Below the pieces are notes generated by a model. The model saw only the letters and a program-made list of their open reading frames with translations, did not search any database and was not told the origin of the DNA. 64,000 nt of DNA from contig JANXCS010000004.1 of the NCBI GenBank assembly GCA_025060105.1, positions 151,414-215,413 on the forward strand, in the 5' to 3' direction. Every line of letters starts with the position of its first letter. Positions within the stretch are counted from its first letter, which is position 1. The position numbers and the translations under genes are program-made. This DNA comes from Pseudothermotoga sp. (lineage in GTDB: Bacteria; Thermotogota; Thermotogae; Thermotogales; DSM-5069). Shown one piece after another: positions 17,918-27,537 of this stretch.

Positions 17918-18796
17918 ATGAAGATCGAAACAAAAAGGATGTTGAGAAGACTTTTGAGAAATCCTTCAGCCGTTTTGGGATTCGCACTCTTGATCTTTTT
18001 CACTTTCGTCGCCATCCTCGCACCGCTCATATGTCCACCACAATCTTACGATCCATACATGATACCAATCGTAACTTGGGATAAGACTCCACAGCCTCCG
18101 ACGAAAGGCCATCCGTTTGGAATCATAGATGGTAGAGACATCTTTTACGGTGTTGTGTGGGGCACCAGAACGGCCTTCAAAGTGGGGTTGATCGTCACTT
18201 TAACTTCGACATTGGTTGGACTCGTAATCGGTTCGATAGCGGGATATTTCGGAGGTTGGCTCGATGAGATTCTCATGAGAATTACAGACATATTCCTGTC
18301 GATTCCATACATACTTGCAGCCATCGTCATGACCGCCTTCCTCGGGATGGGTCTAGACAAGGTGATGATTTCCTTGATCGTGTTCGGTTGGATGGGTACC
18401 GCGAGGCTCATCAGGGCGAACATACTTCAGGCTAGAGAAGAACAATATGTGCTGGCCGCAAGGGCTCTAGGTGTGAGCGATTTCTTGGTCATAACGAAAC
18501 ATATATTGCCGAACACCATATTTCCTGTGGTTATTCAAGCAACCATGCGAATAGGTTCGTTGGTCATCACCGCTGCGGCGCTGAGTTTCCTCGGACTTGG
18601 AGCACCCGTTGGGTATGCTGACTGGGGATCACTTTTGAATTTCTCAAGAAACTGGCTTTTAGGAGCCTCAGGAGAGGCTTTCAAGTATTGGTATGCGATA
18701 GTGTATCCGGGTACAGCCATGATTCTGTTCGTGCTCGCATGGAACTTGGTCGGAGACGCGTTGAGGGACGCCTTCGATCCACGCTTGAGAGGGTGA
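17918..18796 (+). CDS. dppC: Peptide/oligosaccharide ABC transporter permease (DppC type)
   Basis: A 292-residue permease with the N-terminal helix (PSAVLGFALLIFFTFVAILA), the region GIIDGRDIFYGVVWGTRTAF, where the usual FGTDxxGRD is relaxed, and the coupling loop (LAARALGVSDFLVITKHILPN). ATG 17918 has GAGGGAGG seven bases upstream, 13 bases after the dppB stop. It forms the channel with DppB. Confidence 0.88.
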   Translation: MKIETKRMLRRLLRNPSAVLGFALLIFFTFVAILAPLICPPQSYDPYMIPIVTWDKTPQPPTKGHPFGIIDGRDIFYGVVWGTRTAFKVGLIVTLTSTLVGLVIGSIAGYFGGWLDEILMRITDIFLSIPYILAAIVMTAFLGMGLDKVMISLIVFGWMGTARLIRANILQAREEQYVLAARALGVSDFLVITKHILPNTIFPVVIQATMRIGSLVITAAALSFLGLGAPVGYADWGSLLNFSRNWLLGASGEAFKYWYAIVYPGTAMILFVLAWNLVGDALRDAFDPRLRG

Positions 18797-18802
18797 TCGA
18801 TC

Positions 18803-19813
18803 GTGAATAAAAAACCGATACTGACCGTCAGAGGACTTAAAACTTACTTTCAAACCGAGGATGGTGTGGTGAAGGCCGTTGATGGTGTTGATTTTGATGT
18901 GTATGAAGGAGAAACCTTAGGTATAGTAGGCGAATCAGGTTGTGGTAAGAGCGTCACAGCTTTGTCGATCCTCAGAATACTCGACGAAAGGGGAAAAATA
19001 GTGGATGGACAAGTCCTACTCGATGGGGCGGATCTGACCAAAATGGACGAACAGGATATGAGAAAAATCAGAGGCAAAGATATAGCCATGATCTTTCAAG
19101 AACCCATGGTCGCGTTGAATCCAGTGTTCACCATTGGGGAACAAATCGTGGAAGCGATCATGCTCCATCAAAAATTGGATGAGAAAACCGCAAGATCTTT
19201 GGCAATAGATCTGCTGAAAAAAGTAGGTATACCCGAACCAGAAAAACGAATAGATCAATATCCACACGAACTCTCTGGTGGAATGAGACAGCGCGCGATG
19301 ATCGCGATGGCACTATCCTGTAAGCCAAAAGTACTGATCGCGGATGAACCAACTACAGCTTTAGACGTGACTATCCAAGCGCAAATCATGGAACTGATGA
19401 AACAGCTTCAACGGGAATATGGTATGGCGATCATATTGATAACCCACGATTTGGGGCTCATTGCAGAGAACGCTGATAGAGTGGTAGTGATGTACGCAGG
19501 GAAAGTTGTGGAGTACTCTCATGTCAAATCCCTTTTCAACGATCCAAAGCATCCCTACACGTGGGGTTTGTTGCATGCAATTCCAAGGCTGGATATTGAG
19601 CAAAGTCGACTATACAACATACCCGGTGTGGTGCCAGACCCGTTACATTTCCCAAACGGATGCAAGTTTCACCCAAGGTGTGAATTCAAAGAAGACAGAT
19701 GCACCGCTGAAGAACCCAGGCTCATCGAGGTTGACGAGGGCCATCTTGTGAGGTGCTTCTTCTGGCAGAAGGTGGAGCAGGCCAAGATCAGAGAGGTTGG
19801 TGAGCTTGTATGA
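18803..19813 (+). CDS. dppD: Peptide/oligosaccharide ABC transporter ATPase (DppD type)
   Basis: A 336-residue ATPase with Walker A ([13 protein letters not shown]), Q-loop ([12 protein letters not shown]), signature ([15 protein letters not shown]), Walker B ([12 protein letters not shown]) and H-loop (LITHDLGLI). The Opp C-terminal cysteine cluster ([11 protein letters not shown]) is present. The GTG start follows AGGGTGAT. Its stop overlaps the dppF start in an ATGA arrangement. Confidence 0.9.
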   Translation: MNKKPILTVRGLKTYFQTEDGVVKAVDGVDFDVYEGETLGIVGESGCGKSVTALSILRILDERGKIVDGQVLLDGADLTKMDEQDMRKIRGKDIAMIFQEPMVALNPVFTIGEQIVEAIMLHQKLDEKTARSLAIDLLKKVGIPEPEKRIDQYPHELSGGMRQRAMIAMALSCKPKVLIADEPTTALDVTIQAQIMELMKQLQREYGMAIILITHDLGLIAENADRVVVMYAGKVVEYSHVKSLFNDPKHPYTWGLLHAIPRLDIEQSRLYNIPGVVPDPLHFPNGCKFHPRCEFKEDRCTAEEPRLIEVDEGHLVRCFFWQKVEQAKIREVGELV

Positions 19814-20973
19814 GTGTGATCCTCAAAGTTGAAAATTTGGTCAAATACTTTCCCATAAGGGCCGGGGTTTTCAAACGTATCGTTGGATGGGTCAAAGCGG
19901 TGGATGATGTTTCATTCGAGATCAACGAAGGAGAAACCGTGGGCCTCGTTGGAGAGTCTGGTTGTGGTAAAACTACGATAGGTATGGTCTTACTCAGATT
20001 GTACGAACCTACTTCCGGCAGAATCATAATTGCCAACGAAGATACCACTTATTTTTTCATGCCACCTCTGCGCGCAAAATCTTATTTGAAAAGAACATAC
20101 ATAGACAGATTCAACAAGTTGTTGAAAGATGCGGGATCTAAAGATGCAGTCATCGATACGCTTGAAGGTGTGGATAAAATCTACGCGAAACTGTTCTTCA
20201 ACGAAGCCAGGTCTTCCGCCAGGAAATTTTATTCGTTATTGTTATCAAGCATGGATGAGAAACGTAGAGAGTTCAGAAAGAACGTTCAAATAGTTTTTCA
20301 AGATCCGTACAGTTCACTCAATCCCAGACTCAGGATAAAATCCATCGTCGGTGAAGGACCTGCAGTTCACAGGTTGGTGAAAAGTGAGAAAGAGCTCATA
20401 AATAAGGTTCGATCAGTGCTCGAAGATGTTGGCATCAGTGGCGATTATATGTACAGATTTCCACACGAATTTTCCGGTGGTCAAAGACAGAGAATCGGTA
20501 TTGCTCGAGCACTCGCGCTCTCCCCGAAGCTCGTGATAGCAGACGAAGCGGTTTCAGCCTTGGATGTTTCTATAAGATCGCAGATCATCAACCTCATGAA
20601 AGACCTCCAGCGTGAACACAAATTGACCTATCTTTTCATATCTCACGATCTTGCCGTTATAAAATATGTGAGCGATAGAATAATCGTGATGTACCTTGGT
20701 AAAATCGTCGAAACGGCGAGTAAAAAAGAGTTGTTCGACAAACCGTTGCATCCGTACACGAGGGCTTTGATGAGTGCTATTCCCATACCCAATCCAAACA
20801 TCAAGAAAGAAAGGATCATTCTCACAGGTGATGTGCCAAGCCCGGTGAACCCCCCACCCGGTTGTAGATTCCACACACGTTGCTATATGGCTGTTGACGT
20901 GTGCTCGAAGATCGAACCAAAACTCAGGGAAATCTCACCAGGTCATGCGGTTGCTTGCCATCTTGTGAAATGA
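19810..20973 (+). CDS. dppF: Peptide/oligosaccharide ABC transporter ATPase (DppF type) with an internal insertion
   Basis: A 387-residue ATPase, about 60 longer than usual. Walker A ([12 protein letters not shown]), Q-loop ([12 protein letters not shown]), signature ([15 protein letters not shown]), Walker B ([12 protein letters not shown]) and H-loop (FISHDLAVI) are intact; note DEAVSALD in place of DEPTSALD. Between Walker A and the Q-loop, at about residues 80-155, lies a charged helical insertion (from [16 protein letters not shown] to [12 protein letters not shown]) absent from the OppF-type protein at 8316-9278. It ends just before a strong terminator. Confidence 0.88.
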   Translation: MSVILKVENLVKYFPIRAGVFKRIVGWVKAVDDVSFEINEGETVGLVGESGCGKTTIGMVLLRLYEPTSGRIIIANEDTTYFFMPPLRAKSYLKRTYIDRFNKLLKDAGSKDAVIDTLEGVDKIYAKLFFNEARSSARKFYSLLLSSMDEKRREFRKNVQIVFQDPYSSLNPRLRIKSIVGEGPAVHRLVKSEKELINKVRSVLEDVGISGDYMYRFPHEFSGGQRQRIGIARALALSPKLVIADEAVSALDVSIRSQIINLMKDLQREHKLTYLFISHDLAVIKYVSDRIIVMYLGKIVETASKKELFDKPLHPYTRALMSAIPIPNPNIKKERIILTGDVPSPVNPPPGCRFHTRCYMAVDVCSKIEPKLREISPGHAVACHLVK

Positions 20974-20975
20974 AA

Positions 20976-21002
20976 AAACCCCGGGCTTCAAGCCCGGGGT
21001 TT
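20976..21002. terminator. Bidirectional terminator between dppF and the binding-protein gene
   Basis: A near-perfect inverted repeat: AAACCCCGGGCTT and its complement AAGCCCGGGGTTT around a single central base. It has A-runs on one side and T-rich sequence on the other, so it can end transcription from both directions between the convergent dppF and solute-binding protein genes. Confidence 0.9.
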
Positions 21003-21014
21003 GATTTCTTTGAA

Positions 21015-22868
21015 TCACTCTTCCTTCCACAATGTGTAATAATCAGCTGCACCAGGCATCATTGGATTGTAGTACCAACCTTTGACCCAGCTCCTTCTCA
21101 CGTTCAAACTTTGAGGTTCATAGAGTGCAACACCAAGTACATGCTTGATCGCAAACTCTTGTACTTTCCTGTAGATATCCACCCTGACCTTGGGATCTGT
21201 TTCTATGGCAGCTTTTTCTATGAGTTCGTTACAACTCTTACCACCGAGCTCGGGTGTGGGTGTCGAAACGAATTTTTTGAAATTCTCGCCCTGAGCGAAA
21301 CCATAAGTACCTGCAGAATGATAGTATGTCTGGATGAAGTTGTGGGGGTCTGGATAGTCCGCAAGCCAGCCTATGATGAACGCTGGTAGATATCCTTGCT
21401 TGTAAGAAGTCAAATAGGTTGGCCATTGTTCACCGCGCACCTCGATCTTGAACTTCGGATTGATCATTTCAACGTAGGTTTTTATCATTTCAGCCACAGT
21501 CCTTCTCGCTTCGTTACCTGTGTTATAAAGTAAAGTGAGCTTGAAACCTTTTCTCCATACCTCTCCATTCCATGCTTTCTTGAACTCTTCGGTAGCCTTG
21601 GTGATGCTGAACTCGAACATGGGCAATTTTGGATCGTAACCAAGTAAACTGCTGGGTAAGTCCGCGGGCACTCTGTTTCCAAGACCGCGCAGAACGTCCT
21701 TTATCACAGCATCGTAGTTTATAACGTAGGCAAACGCCCTTCTAACATGCTCATCACTGAAGAAGTCTGGTGGGATACCGTTGCCATCCAGTTTACCAGA
21801 ACCGATGTACTTGCTATCCGGCTTCACGTTCCAATTGAAGTGGAGTGATGTAACGCTTATAATAGGAAGACCCTTAGTGATGGTTACACCAGGCATGTTC
21901 TCAACTTGTGGCAGATATTGTGATGGAACAGCAACAATATCTGCATCTCCCTTTTCGAGCATGGCTCTCCTAGTAGACCACTCTTCGATCGTCCAGATGA
22001 TCACCCTTTTTATCTTCGCTGGTCCTTTCCAATAACCATCAAATCTTTCGAGAACAACCCTCATCTGAGCCCTGTCCCACTCGACAAGCTTGAACGGCCC
22101 TGTTCCCATTGCCTTCGCGTACAGAGGAGATTCTTCCTTTGGAAGGTCCCAATGTTTCCACCAAGTGTCAGGTTTACCATCCCAACAACCTTGCTGAATG
22201 GCCCACTGTTTGTTCAAAATCATGCCCCAGTTCGCAAAACCACATATGATTGAAAGGAATGGACCAAATGGTCTGGAGAGCTTGAAGACCACACTGTCAC
22301 CACTGACTTCAATGGCAGGATCGATGTAGTCCGTGTAAACTTTGATCAGCGCATCACGATACTGTGGCAAAGGTTCTTTCGTCGTTCGATCAAGTAATTC
22401 GCTGAGAGGTTTGCCCACAACTTTTTCAACGAATTCATCCAACGAATAAACCTCGAACAGAGCCTCCCAAAGCATCCACATGGGTCCACCAGATGGGTCG
22501 AAGAGCAAACCTCTTTCGAAGCTGTACTCGACGTCTTCTGGCGTCAACACTGCACCGTTGTGGAATTTCACATTTTTCCTGATCGGGAAGATGTACGTCT
22601 TGCCACCATCTTTGATGAGACCATTCTCCAAACTTGGTACAGCTGTGGCCAGTCTCGGTGCCATTTCAACAACACTGGACCCAACATACTCGATCAAACA
22701 CTCATAGATCTGCCCTAAAACTTCCCCACTCGCCGTATCATAAGCGAAGTGTGGGTCCAATGTGTCTGGCTCGCCGATCGTGAGAGTTATGATGGTGTCA
22801 GGATTCTTGATCTGCGCAAAGATCAACGTTGTCGCGATTAAAACCAACACGATCCAAAATCTCCTCAT
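21015..22868 (-). CDS. Family 5 extracellular solute-binding protein
   Basis: A 617-residue exported binding protein with a signal peptide (MRRFWIVLVLIATTLIFA) and family 5 motifs (EPDTLDPHFAYDT, VKFHNGAVLTPEDVEYSFERG, GWLADYPDPHNFIQTYY). The start is placed at ATG 22868 after GGGGGG; a longer frame begins at 22901. It is convergent with dppBCDF and very probably delivers substrate to that transporter, although it is transcribed separately. The ligand, peptide or oligosaccharide, is not readable from sequence. Confidence 0.88.
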   Translation of the reverse strand: MRRFWIVLVLIATTLIFAQIKNPDTIITLTIGEPDTLDPHFAYDTASGEVLGQIYECLIEYVGSSVVEMAPRLATAVPSLENGLIKDGGKTYIFPIRKNVKFHNGAVLTPEDVEYSFERGLLFDPSGGPMWMLWEALFEVYSLDEFVEKVVGKPLSELLDRTTKEPLPQYRDALIKVYTDYIDPAIEVSGDSVVFKLSRPFGPFLSIICGFANWGMILNKQWAIQQGCWDGKPDTWWKHWDLPKEESPLYAKAMGTGPFKLVEWDRAQMRVVLERFDGYWKGPAKIKRVIIWTIEEWSTRRAMLEKGDADIVAVPSQYLPQVENMPGVTITKGLPIISVTSLHFNWNVKPDSKYIGSGKLDGNGIPPDFFSDEHVRRAFAYVINYDAVIKDVLRGLGNRVPADLPSSLLGYDPKLPMFEFSITKATEEFKKAWNGEVWRKGFKLTLLYNTGNEARRTVAEMIKTYVEMINPKFKIEVRGEQWPTYLTSYKQGYLPAFIIGWLADYPDPHNFIQTYYHSAGTYGFAQGENFKKFVSTPTPELGGKSCNELIEKAAIETDPKVRVDIYRKVQEFAIKHVLGVALYEPQSLNVRRSWVKGWYYNPMMPGAADYYTLWKEE

Positions 22869-22931
22869 CTTCTCAACCCCCCAACAATATGTACCGCACA
22901 AAGCAAATTATACACCTCAACGTGTGCCCGG

Positions 22932-23555
22932 TCAAAGCTCCACAATGATGTCCGCTAAGCTATGAAAAACATTCGATCGTTGGGCTGTCACCACGATGGC
23001 TTTTCCACATCCCTTCTGAGCCTTGAGGATCTCTAGCACGCTCTCCTTTCCCATCCGATCCAAACCTATGAGTGGCTCATCCAAGAGCAAAAGATCCGGT
23101 TCATGAACGAGAGCACACGCAATCGCAACGCGCCTAGCTTCACCTTCAGAAAGTTGGAATGGACTCTTTTCGAGAATCTTGTCGGTCAGACCGACGGCAT
23201 TGATCGCTTCTTTCACACGTACTTCGACGTCGTCAAAGCCAAAATTGCGCGCTGAGAAGGCTATTTCCTCAAACACTGTTTCACAGAAGAACTGATCCTC
23301 GGCCCTCTGCATGACATAACCGATCTTTTTGAAATCCTCTCGTTTCAAAGGGGTTCCATTCAGCAGAACGGATCCAAATTGAGGCTTGAGCAAACCAGCC
23401 ATCAATTTGAGTAGAGTGGATTTACCACTTCCATTTGGCCCACGAATGAGTAGTAATTGGCCTGCCCGTACCGTTATACTGAAACCATCGAACAACTTTT
23501 TATTCTCATCGTATCCAAAAGTGATTCCAATCAATTTCAATTCAACATTCGACAT
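22932..23555 (-). CDS. ECF/CbiO-type ABC ATPase with degenerate motifs
   Basis: A 207-residue ATPase of the energy-coupling-factor (CbiO/EcfA) type. Walker A (GPNGSGKSTLLKL) and Walker B (LLLLDEPLIGLD) are normal, but the signature is LSEGEARRVAIA rather than LSGGQ. The H-loop position reads VVTAQRSNV, with Gln replacing the switch His. It overlaps the upstream ATPase by 14 bases, so the two likely form an asymmetric heterodimer. No EcfT or S-component gene is adjacent: the next gene downstream is a solute-binding protein. Confidence 0.8.
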   Translation of the reverse strand: MSNVELKLIGITFGYDENKKLFDGFSITVRAGQLLLIRGPNGSGKSTLLKLMAGLLKPQFGSVLLNGTPLKREDFKKIGYVMQRAEDQFFCETVFEEIAFSARNFGFDDVEVRVKEAINAVGLTDKILEKSPFQLSEGEARRVAIACALVHEPDLLLLDEPLIGLDRMGKESVLEILKAQKGCGKAIVVTAQRSNVFHSLADIIVEL

Positions 23556-24228
23556 CTTCGAACCTTTCTTCCAAAAAATCCTCTAAGCTTCCGAAAAAAT
23601 CCACGCTTCCTCTCCTCATATGAATGATTTGCGTCGCGAGATTGAAGAAAATCTTTGGCTCATGCGTAGAGATGAGGATCGTTTTGCCCATTTTTTTGAG
23701 CTCCTCCAAAGCTTTGAGTATCTCATATACACCTTCATCATCCAGCATGGATGTGGGCTCATCCAAAAGGAAAATTTCTGGTTGAAGTGCATATAAAGAT
23801 GCCACAGCAAGTTTTTGCGCAGTTCCACCAGAAAGTGTGAAAGGATCATCATGCCTTCTTTCGTCAAGTTGAAAACTTTCAAGCGTTTTCTGTACCCTTG
23901 CTCGTATCTGATCCCTACTCAATCCCAAATTTTCCAATCCAAATGCGATATCTTCCTCAACGGTGGAACCAATGATTTGATCGAATGGATTGTGGAAAAC
24001 ATAACAACAAATCTTTTTCAAATCGATTTCTTTCAAATCTTTCCCATTCAGACGTATAAACCCAGATTGAAGTGGTAGTAAACCAGCGAGGAGTTTAAAC
24101 AGAGTGGTCTTACCAGAACCGTTCGCCCCGACAACGAGGACGAATGAATTTTCCTCTATCTTCAAATTGATGTTCTTCAAAGCCCAACCATCGCCATAAC
24201 TGAAACTGACATCGATCAGTTCGAGCAT
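23542..24228 (-). CDS. ECF/CbiO-type ABC ATPase
   Basis: A 228-residue ATPase with Walker A (GANGSGKTTLFKLLAG), an ECF-like Q-loop (VFHNPFDQIIGSTVEEDIAFG), signature (LSGGTAQKLAVAS), Walker B (IFLLDEPTSMLD) and H-loop (LISTHEPKI). In known ECF transporters two such ATPases drive a membrane coupling protein and a vitamin- or metal-binding S-component. It follows the methyltransferase gene by three bases and overlaps the second ATPase. Confidence 0.82.
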   Translation of the reverse strand: MLELIDVSFSYGDGWALKNINLKIEENSFVLVVGANGSGKTTLFKLLAGLLPLQSGFIRLNGKDLKEIDLKKICCYVFHNPFDQIIGSTVEEDIAFGLENLGLSRDQIRARVQKTLESFQLDERRHDDPFTLSGGTAQKLAVASLYALQPEIFLLDEPTSMLDDEGVYEILKALEELKKMGKTILISTHEPKIFFNLATQIIHMRRGSVDFFGSLEDFLEERFEDVEC

Positions 24229-24231
24229 GAT

Positions 24232-24825
24232 TCACACCTTTACAGATTTGTAGATGCGTATTCCACCTTCTTTGTGAATATCTTCGACGTTTCCAAAGAC
24301 TTCCCCCATCGTTCGTTTCACGTAAGAGCCACCTTTGTTATGGTGTGCAACCGCTTGAAGAGACCCCCCGTTGTTTAAATGTTCAAAAGATCCCTTGATC
24401 AGTCTCAGCACAGTTTCCTTTCCTGCAGCGAGTGGTGGATTCATGAGTATAAGATCGAAAGTGTCGTTTTTCCACGGTTCGAAGAAAGCTCCATGCTTGA
24501 TCACGACATCTACATTGTTCTTCTTCGCGTTTATCTTGGCGAACTCCACAGCCCTTTCATTGATATCACTCATGTATATCTCCAAATCTGGATATTCTGA
24601 TTTCAACACAATACCGATCACACCATAACCACAACCAAGATCGAGCACCTTCTTACCATGGATCTGACAGTGTTCTATCAATATTCGTGTAGCTTTGTCT
24701 ATTTCACCAAAACTGAAAACGCCAGACGGCGTTTGGAATTGATAAATTCTTCCGTTCTTCAGTTTCAATATGGCTGTTTTGATCCTCAATTCGCACCTCG
24801 GTTTTTCAACGTAATAGTGCTCCAT
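24232..24825 (-). CDS. Class I SAM-dependent methyltransferase (RsmC-like)
   Basis: A 197-residue methyltransferase of the 'MTS' type, like the C-terminal half of the 16S rRNA G1207 enzyme RsmC. Motif I is VLDLGCGYGVIGIVL near residue 57, and the catalytic NPP motif lies in FDLILMNPPLAAG near 127, which indicates methylation of an exocyclic amine on a nucleobase. The N-terminus (MEHYYVEKPRCELR) matches the family start. No clear ribosome binding site precedes ATG 24825; the ppdK terminator ends about ten bases before it. Confidence 0.8.
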   Translation of the reverse strand: MEHYYVEKPRCELRIKTAILKLKNGRIYQFQTPSGVFSFGEIDKATRILIEHCQIHGKKVLDLGCGYGVIGIVLKSEYPDLEIYMSDINERAVEFAKINAKKNNVDVVIKHGAFFEPWKNDTFDLILMNPPLAAGKETVLRLIKGSFEHLNNGGSLQAVAHHNKGGSYVKRTMGEVFGNVEDIHKEGGIRIYKSVKV

Positions 24826-24835
24826 GGAAACAAAA

Positions 24836-24852
24836 GGGGGCCGTTGGCCCCC
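24836..24852 (-). terminator. ppdK terminator
   Basis: GGGGGCC-GTT-GGCCCCC forms a 7-bp GC stem with a 3-base loop; on the minus strand it is followed by TTTTGTTT. It lies between the ppdK stop (24858) and the methyltransferase start (24825). Confidence 0.85.
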
Positions 24853-24857
24853 AGCTC

Positions 24858-27524
24858 TCAGTCAACAGATTTGGTCAACTTTTTGTCGTGAATGAGTGTA
24901 GCTTGAGCCGCTGCAAGCCTCGCTATAGGTACCCTGTACGGTGAACAACTCACATAGTCTAAGCCAGCTTTGTGGAAGAAATGGATGGACCTTGGATCTC
25001 CTCCATGTTCTCCACACACACCGACCTTCAAGTTGGGCCTCGCTTGTTTCCCCTTCTTAGTACCCATCTCAACCAACACACCAACACCATCGTAATCGAG
25101 TGTCTTGAATGGATCGTGCTCGAGTATACCCTTTTCTAAGTATTCCGGCAGGAACTTACCAACATCATCTCGGCTGAACGCGAATGTCATCTGTGTCAAG
25201 TCGTTCGTCCCAAAGCTGAAGAATTCTGCCTCTTTTGCTATTTCATCGGCTGTAACGCAAGCTCTCGGTACTTCGATCATCGTTCCTATTTTGTAATCGA
25301 TCTTCAAACCTGACTCTTCTATCATTTTGTCAGCAACCTCTTTGATGATCTTCTTCAAGAACGATATCTCATTCACGTGTCCCACCAAAGGTATCATGAT
25401 CTCCGGTATGACATCCATACCCGTTTCCTTTTTCAATTCGATCGCAGCGCCTATGATTGCCTTTGTCTGCATGATTGCTATCTCAGGATAAGTTATGGTG
25501 AGCCTGCAACCACGATGACCGAGCATTGGGTTCAGCTCAGTCAGAGATTTAACGATGTCTTTCAAGTCCTTCGGTGATATGCCAAGCTCCTTCGCCGTCT
25601 CTTCGATCTGCTCGTCGTCGTGCGGTAAGAACTCATGGAGTGGTGGATCTATCAGCCTGATCGTGACGGGATAACCAGCCATGAATTTGAACAAGCCTTT
25701 GAAGTCTTCCTTCTGCAATGGTAACAACTCATTCAGTGCTTTTTCCCTTTCTTCCTTCGTCTTCGCAACGATCATCCTGCGCATCTTAGGTATTCTATCT
25801 TTCTCAAAGAACATGTGCTCGGTTCTGCAGAGTCCTATACCCTCTGCACCAAACTTCCTCGCCACTTCGGCGTCCCTTGGTATATCGGCATTGGCTCTAA
25901 CACCGAGTTTTCTGATTTCATCTGCCCACATCAAAAGCTCTGCCACTTCACCTTCGAGACCCACAGGTTTGATCGTATCAACTTTTCCAAGGAGGACTTC
26001 TCCTGTGGAACCGTCTATTGATATCCACTCACCTTCTTTGACGAAGATATCGTTGACCCTGAACAATCCCTCTTCTTCCTTGACTTCGATCGTCTCTGCA
26101 CCAACGATCGCTGGTTTACCCATACCCCTGGCAACAACTGCTGCGTGGGATGTCATACCACCTCTGGAAGTGAGTATACCCTGTGCGAACGCCATTCCCC
26201 CGACATCCTCAGGGCTCGTTTCAGGTCGGACGAGTATCACTTTTTGCCCGCTTCTCCCCATTTCCTCAGCTTTTTTAGAATTGAAAATAACCATACCAGT
26301 CGCGGCACCAGGAGAAGCAGGCAAACCTTTCGCTATCACTTTTGCTTTCGCTCTCGCTTTATCCTCAAAACGAGGATGCAGTACACGTTCCACATCTTCA
26401 GGTTTGACACGCAGTACGGCTTCTTGTTTGGTGATGATACCTTCTTTCGCCATATCCACAGCGATCTTGATGGCCGCTCTAGAGGTTCTCTTTCCGCTCC
26501 TTGTCTGGAGCATGTAGAGCTTGCCTTCCTCGATCGTGAACTCTATATCCTGCATGTCTCTGTAATGTCTCTCCAGTTTGTCCATTATCGCCATCAGCTC
26601 GTCATAAACTTTTGGCATCAAACGTTTCAATTCCGCAAGTGGAACTGGTGTTCTGATCCCTGCAACTACATCCTCACCTTGCGCGTTTTGCAAGAATTCT
26701 CCGTAGACTTCTTTTTCTCCTGTGTTGGGATTGCGTGTGAAAGCGACACCTGTTCCAGATCGCTCACCCATATTCCCAAAAACCATGGCAACGACGTTGA
26801 CAGCCGTTCCGAGCAATTCATCCTCTTTGATGTTGTGTATTTCCCTGTATTTGACAGCTCTGTCACTCATCCAACTTCTGAATACCGCATCGATCGCAAG
26901 CCACAGTTGTTTCTCTACATCCTGAGGGAATTCCTTACCCTCTTCTTCGTAGATGCCTTTGTAAATATCGACCAATTTCATCAGATCGTTGGCATCAAGC
27001 TCGATGTCCAGCTTGACACCCTTTTGTTTTTTGACTTCTTCGAGTGCGTTTTCAAATTTACTCCTCGGAATTCCAAGCGCCGTGTCACCGAACATCTGCA
27101 GGAACCTTCTGTAGGCATCGTAGGCAAACCGTGGATTGTTCGTCATTTTGATTAAACCTTTAACCGTTCGATCGTTCAATCCGAGGTTCAAAATAGTGTC
27201 CATCATACCTGGCATCGATATGGCTGCGCCCGATCTAACCGACACGAGTAGTGGTTTGTCTGGATCACCGAAACCTTTACCTGTGACCTTCTCAAGCCTC
27301 TTCATCGCTTCGTCAACTTGATATTTAAGACCTTCAGGATAAGTGTAACCATGTTGATAATAGTATCTGCACACCTCAGCGGAAATAGTGAATCCAGGGG
27401 GAACTGGTATTCCCAAGTTCGTCATTTCTGCTAGGTTCGCACCTTTACCGCCGAGTATGTCCTTCATCTCAGCGTTTCCTTCAGCCGAACCGTCGGCAAA
27501 GAAATAAACCAACTTCTTGTTCAT
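24858..27524 (-). CDS. ppdK: Pyruvate, phosphate dikinase
   Basis: An 888-residue PPDK, the usual bacterial length. It interconverts pyruvate + ATP + Pi and PEP + AMP + PPi. Visible are the N-terminal nucleotide domain (GGKGANLAEMTNLGIPVPPG; LVSVRSGAAISMPGMMDT), the phosphohistidine loop (ILTSRGGMTSHAAVVARGMGKP) near residue 450 and the C-terminal PEP/pyruvate barrel with GVCGEHGGDP. The start is placed at ATG 27524 behind GGGAGGTG; the longer frame to 27590 overlaps the upstream gene. It follows an exported protein gene by 13 bases. Confidence 0.95.
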   Translation of the reverse strand: MNKKLVYFFADGSAEGNAEMKDILGGKGANLAEMTNLGIPVPPGFTISAEVCRYYYQHGYTYPEGLKYQVDEAMKRLEKVTGKGFGDPDKPLLVSVRSGAAISMPGMMDTILNLGLNDRTVKGLIKMTNNPRFAYDAYRRFLQMFGDTALGIPRSKFENALEEVKKQKGVKLDIELDANDLMKLVDIYKGIYEEEGKEFPQDVEKQLWLAIDAVFRSWMSDRAVKYREIHNIKEDELLGTAVNVVAMVFGNMGERSGTGVAFTRNPNTGEKEVYGEFLQNAQGEDVVAGIRTPVPLAELKRLMPKVYDELMAIMDKLERHYRDMQDIEFTIEEGKLYMLQTRSGKRTSRAAIKIAVDMAKEGIITKQEAVLRVKPEDVERVLHPRFEDKARAKAKVIAKGLPASPGAATGMVIFNSKKAEEMGRSGQKVILVRPETSPEDVGGMAFAQGILTSRGGMTSHAAVVARGMGKPAIVGAETIEVKEEEGLFRVNDIFVKEGEWISIDGSTGEVLLGKVDTIKPVGLEGEVAELLMWADEIRKLGVRANADIPRDAEVARKFGAEGIGLCRTEHMFFEKDRIPKMRRMIVAKTKEEREKALNELLPLQKEDFKGLFKFMAGYPVTIRLIDPPLHEFLPHDDEQIEETAKELGISPKDLKDIVKSLTELNPMLGHRGCRLTITYPEIAIMQTKAIIGAAIELKKETGMDVIPEIMIPLVGHVNEISFLKKIIKEVADKMIEESGLKIDYKIGTMIEVPRACVTADEIAKEAEFFSFGTNDLTQMTFAFSRDDVGKFLPEYLEKGILEHDPFKTLDYDGVGVLVEMGTKKGKQARPNLKVGVCGEHGGDPRSIHFFHKAGLDYVSCSPYRVPIARLAAAQATLIHDKKLTKSVD

Positions 27525-27537
27525 CAAAACACCTCCC

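Noticed and set aside
25681..27155. Long open frames on the plus strand (278 and 336 codons) opposite ppdK
   Set aside because: They lie antisense to a well-conserved enzyme, have no ribosome binding site, and their composition (Ser/Leu/Ile- or His/Phe/Arg-rich) is that of a shadow frame.
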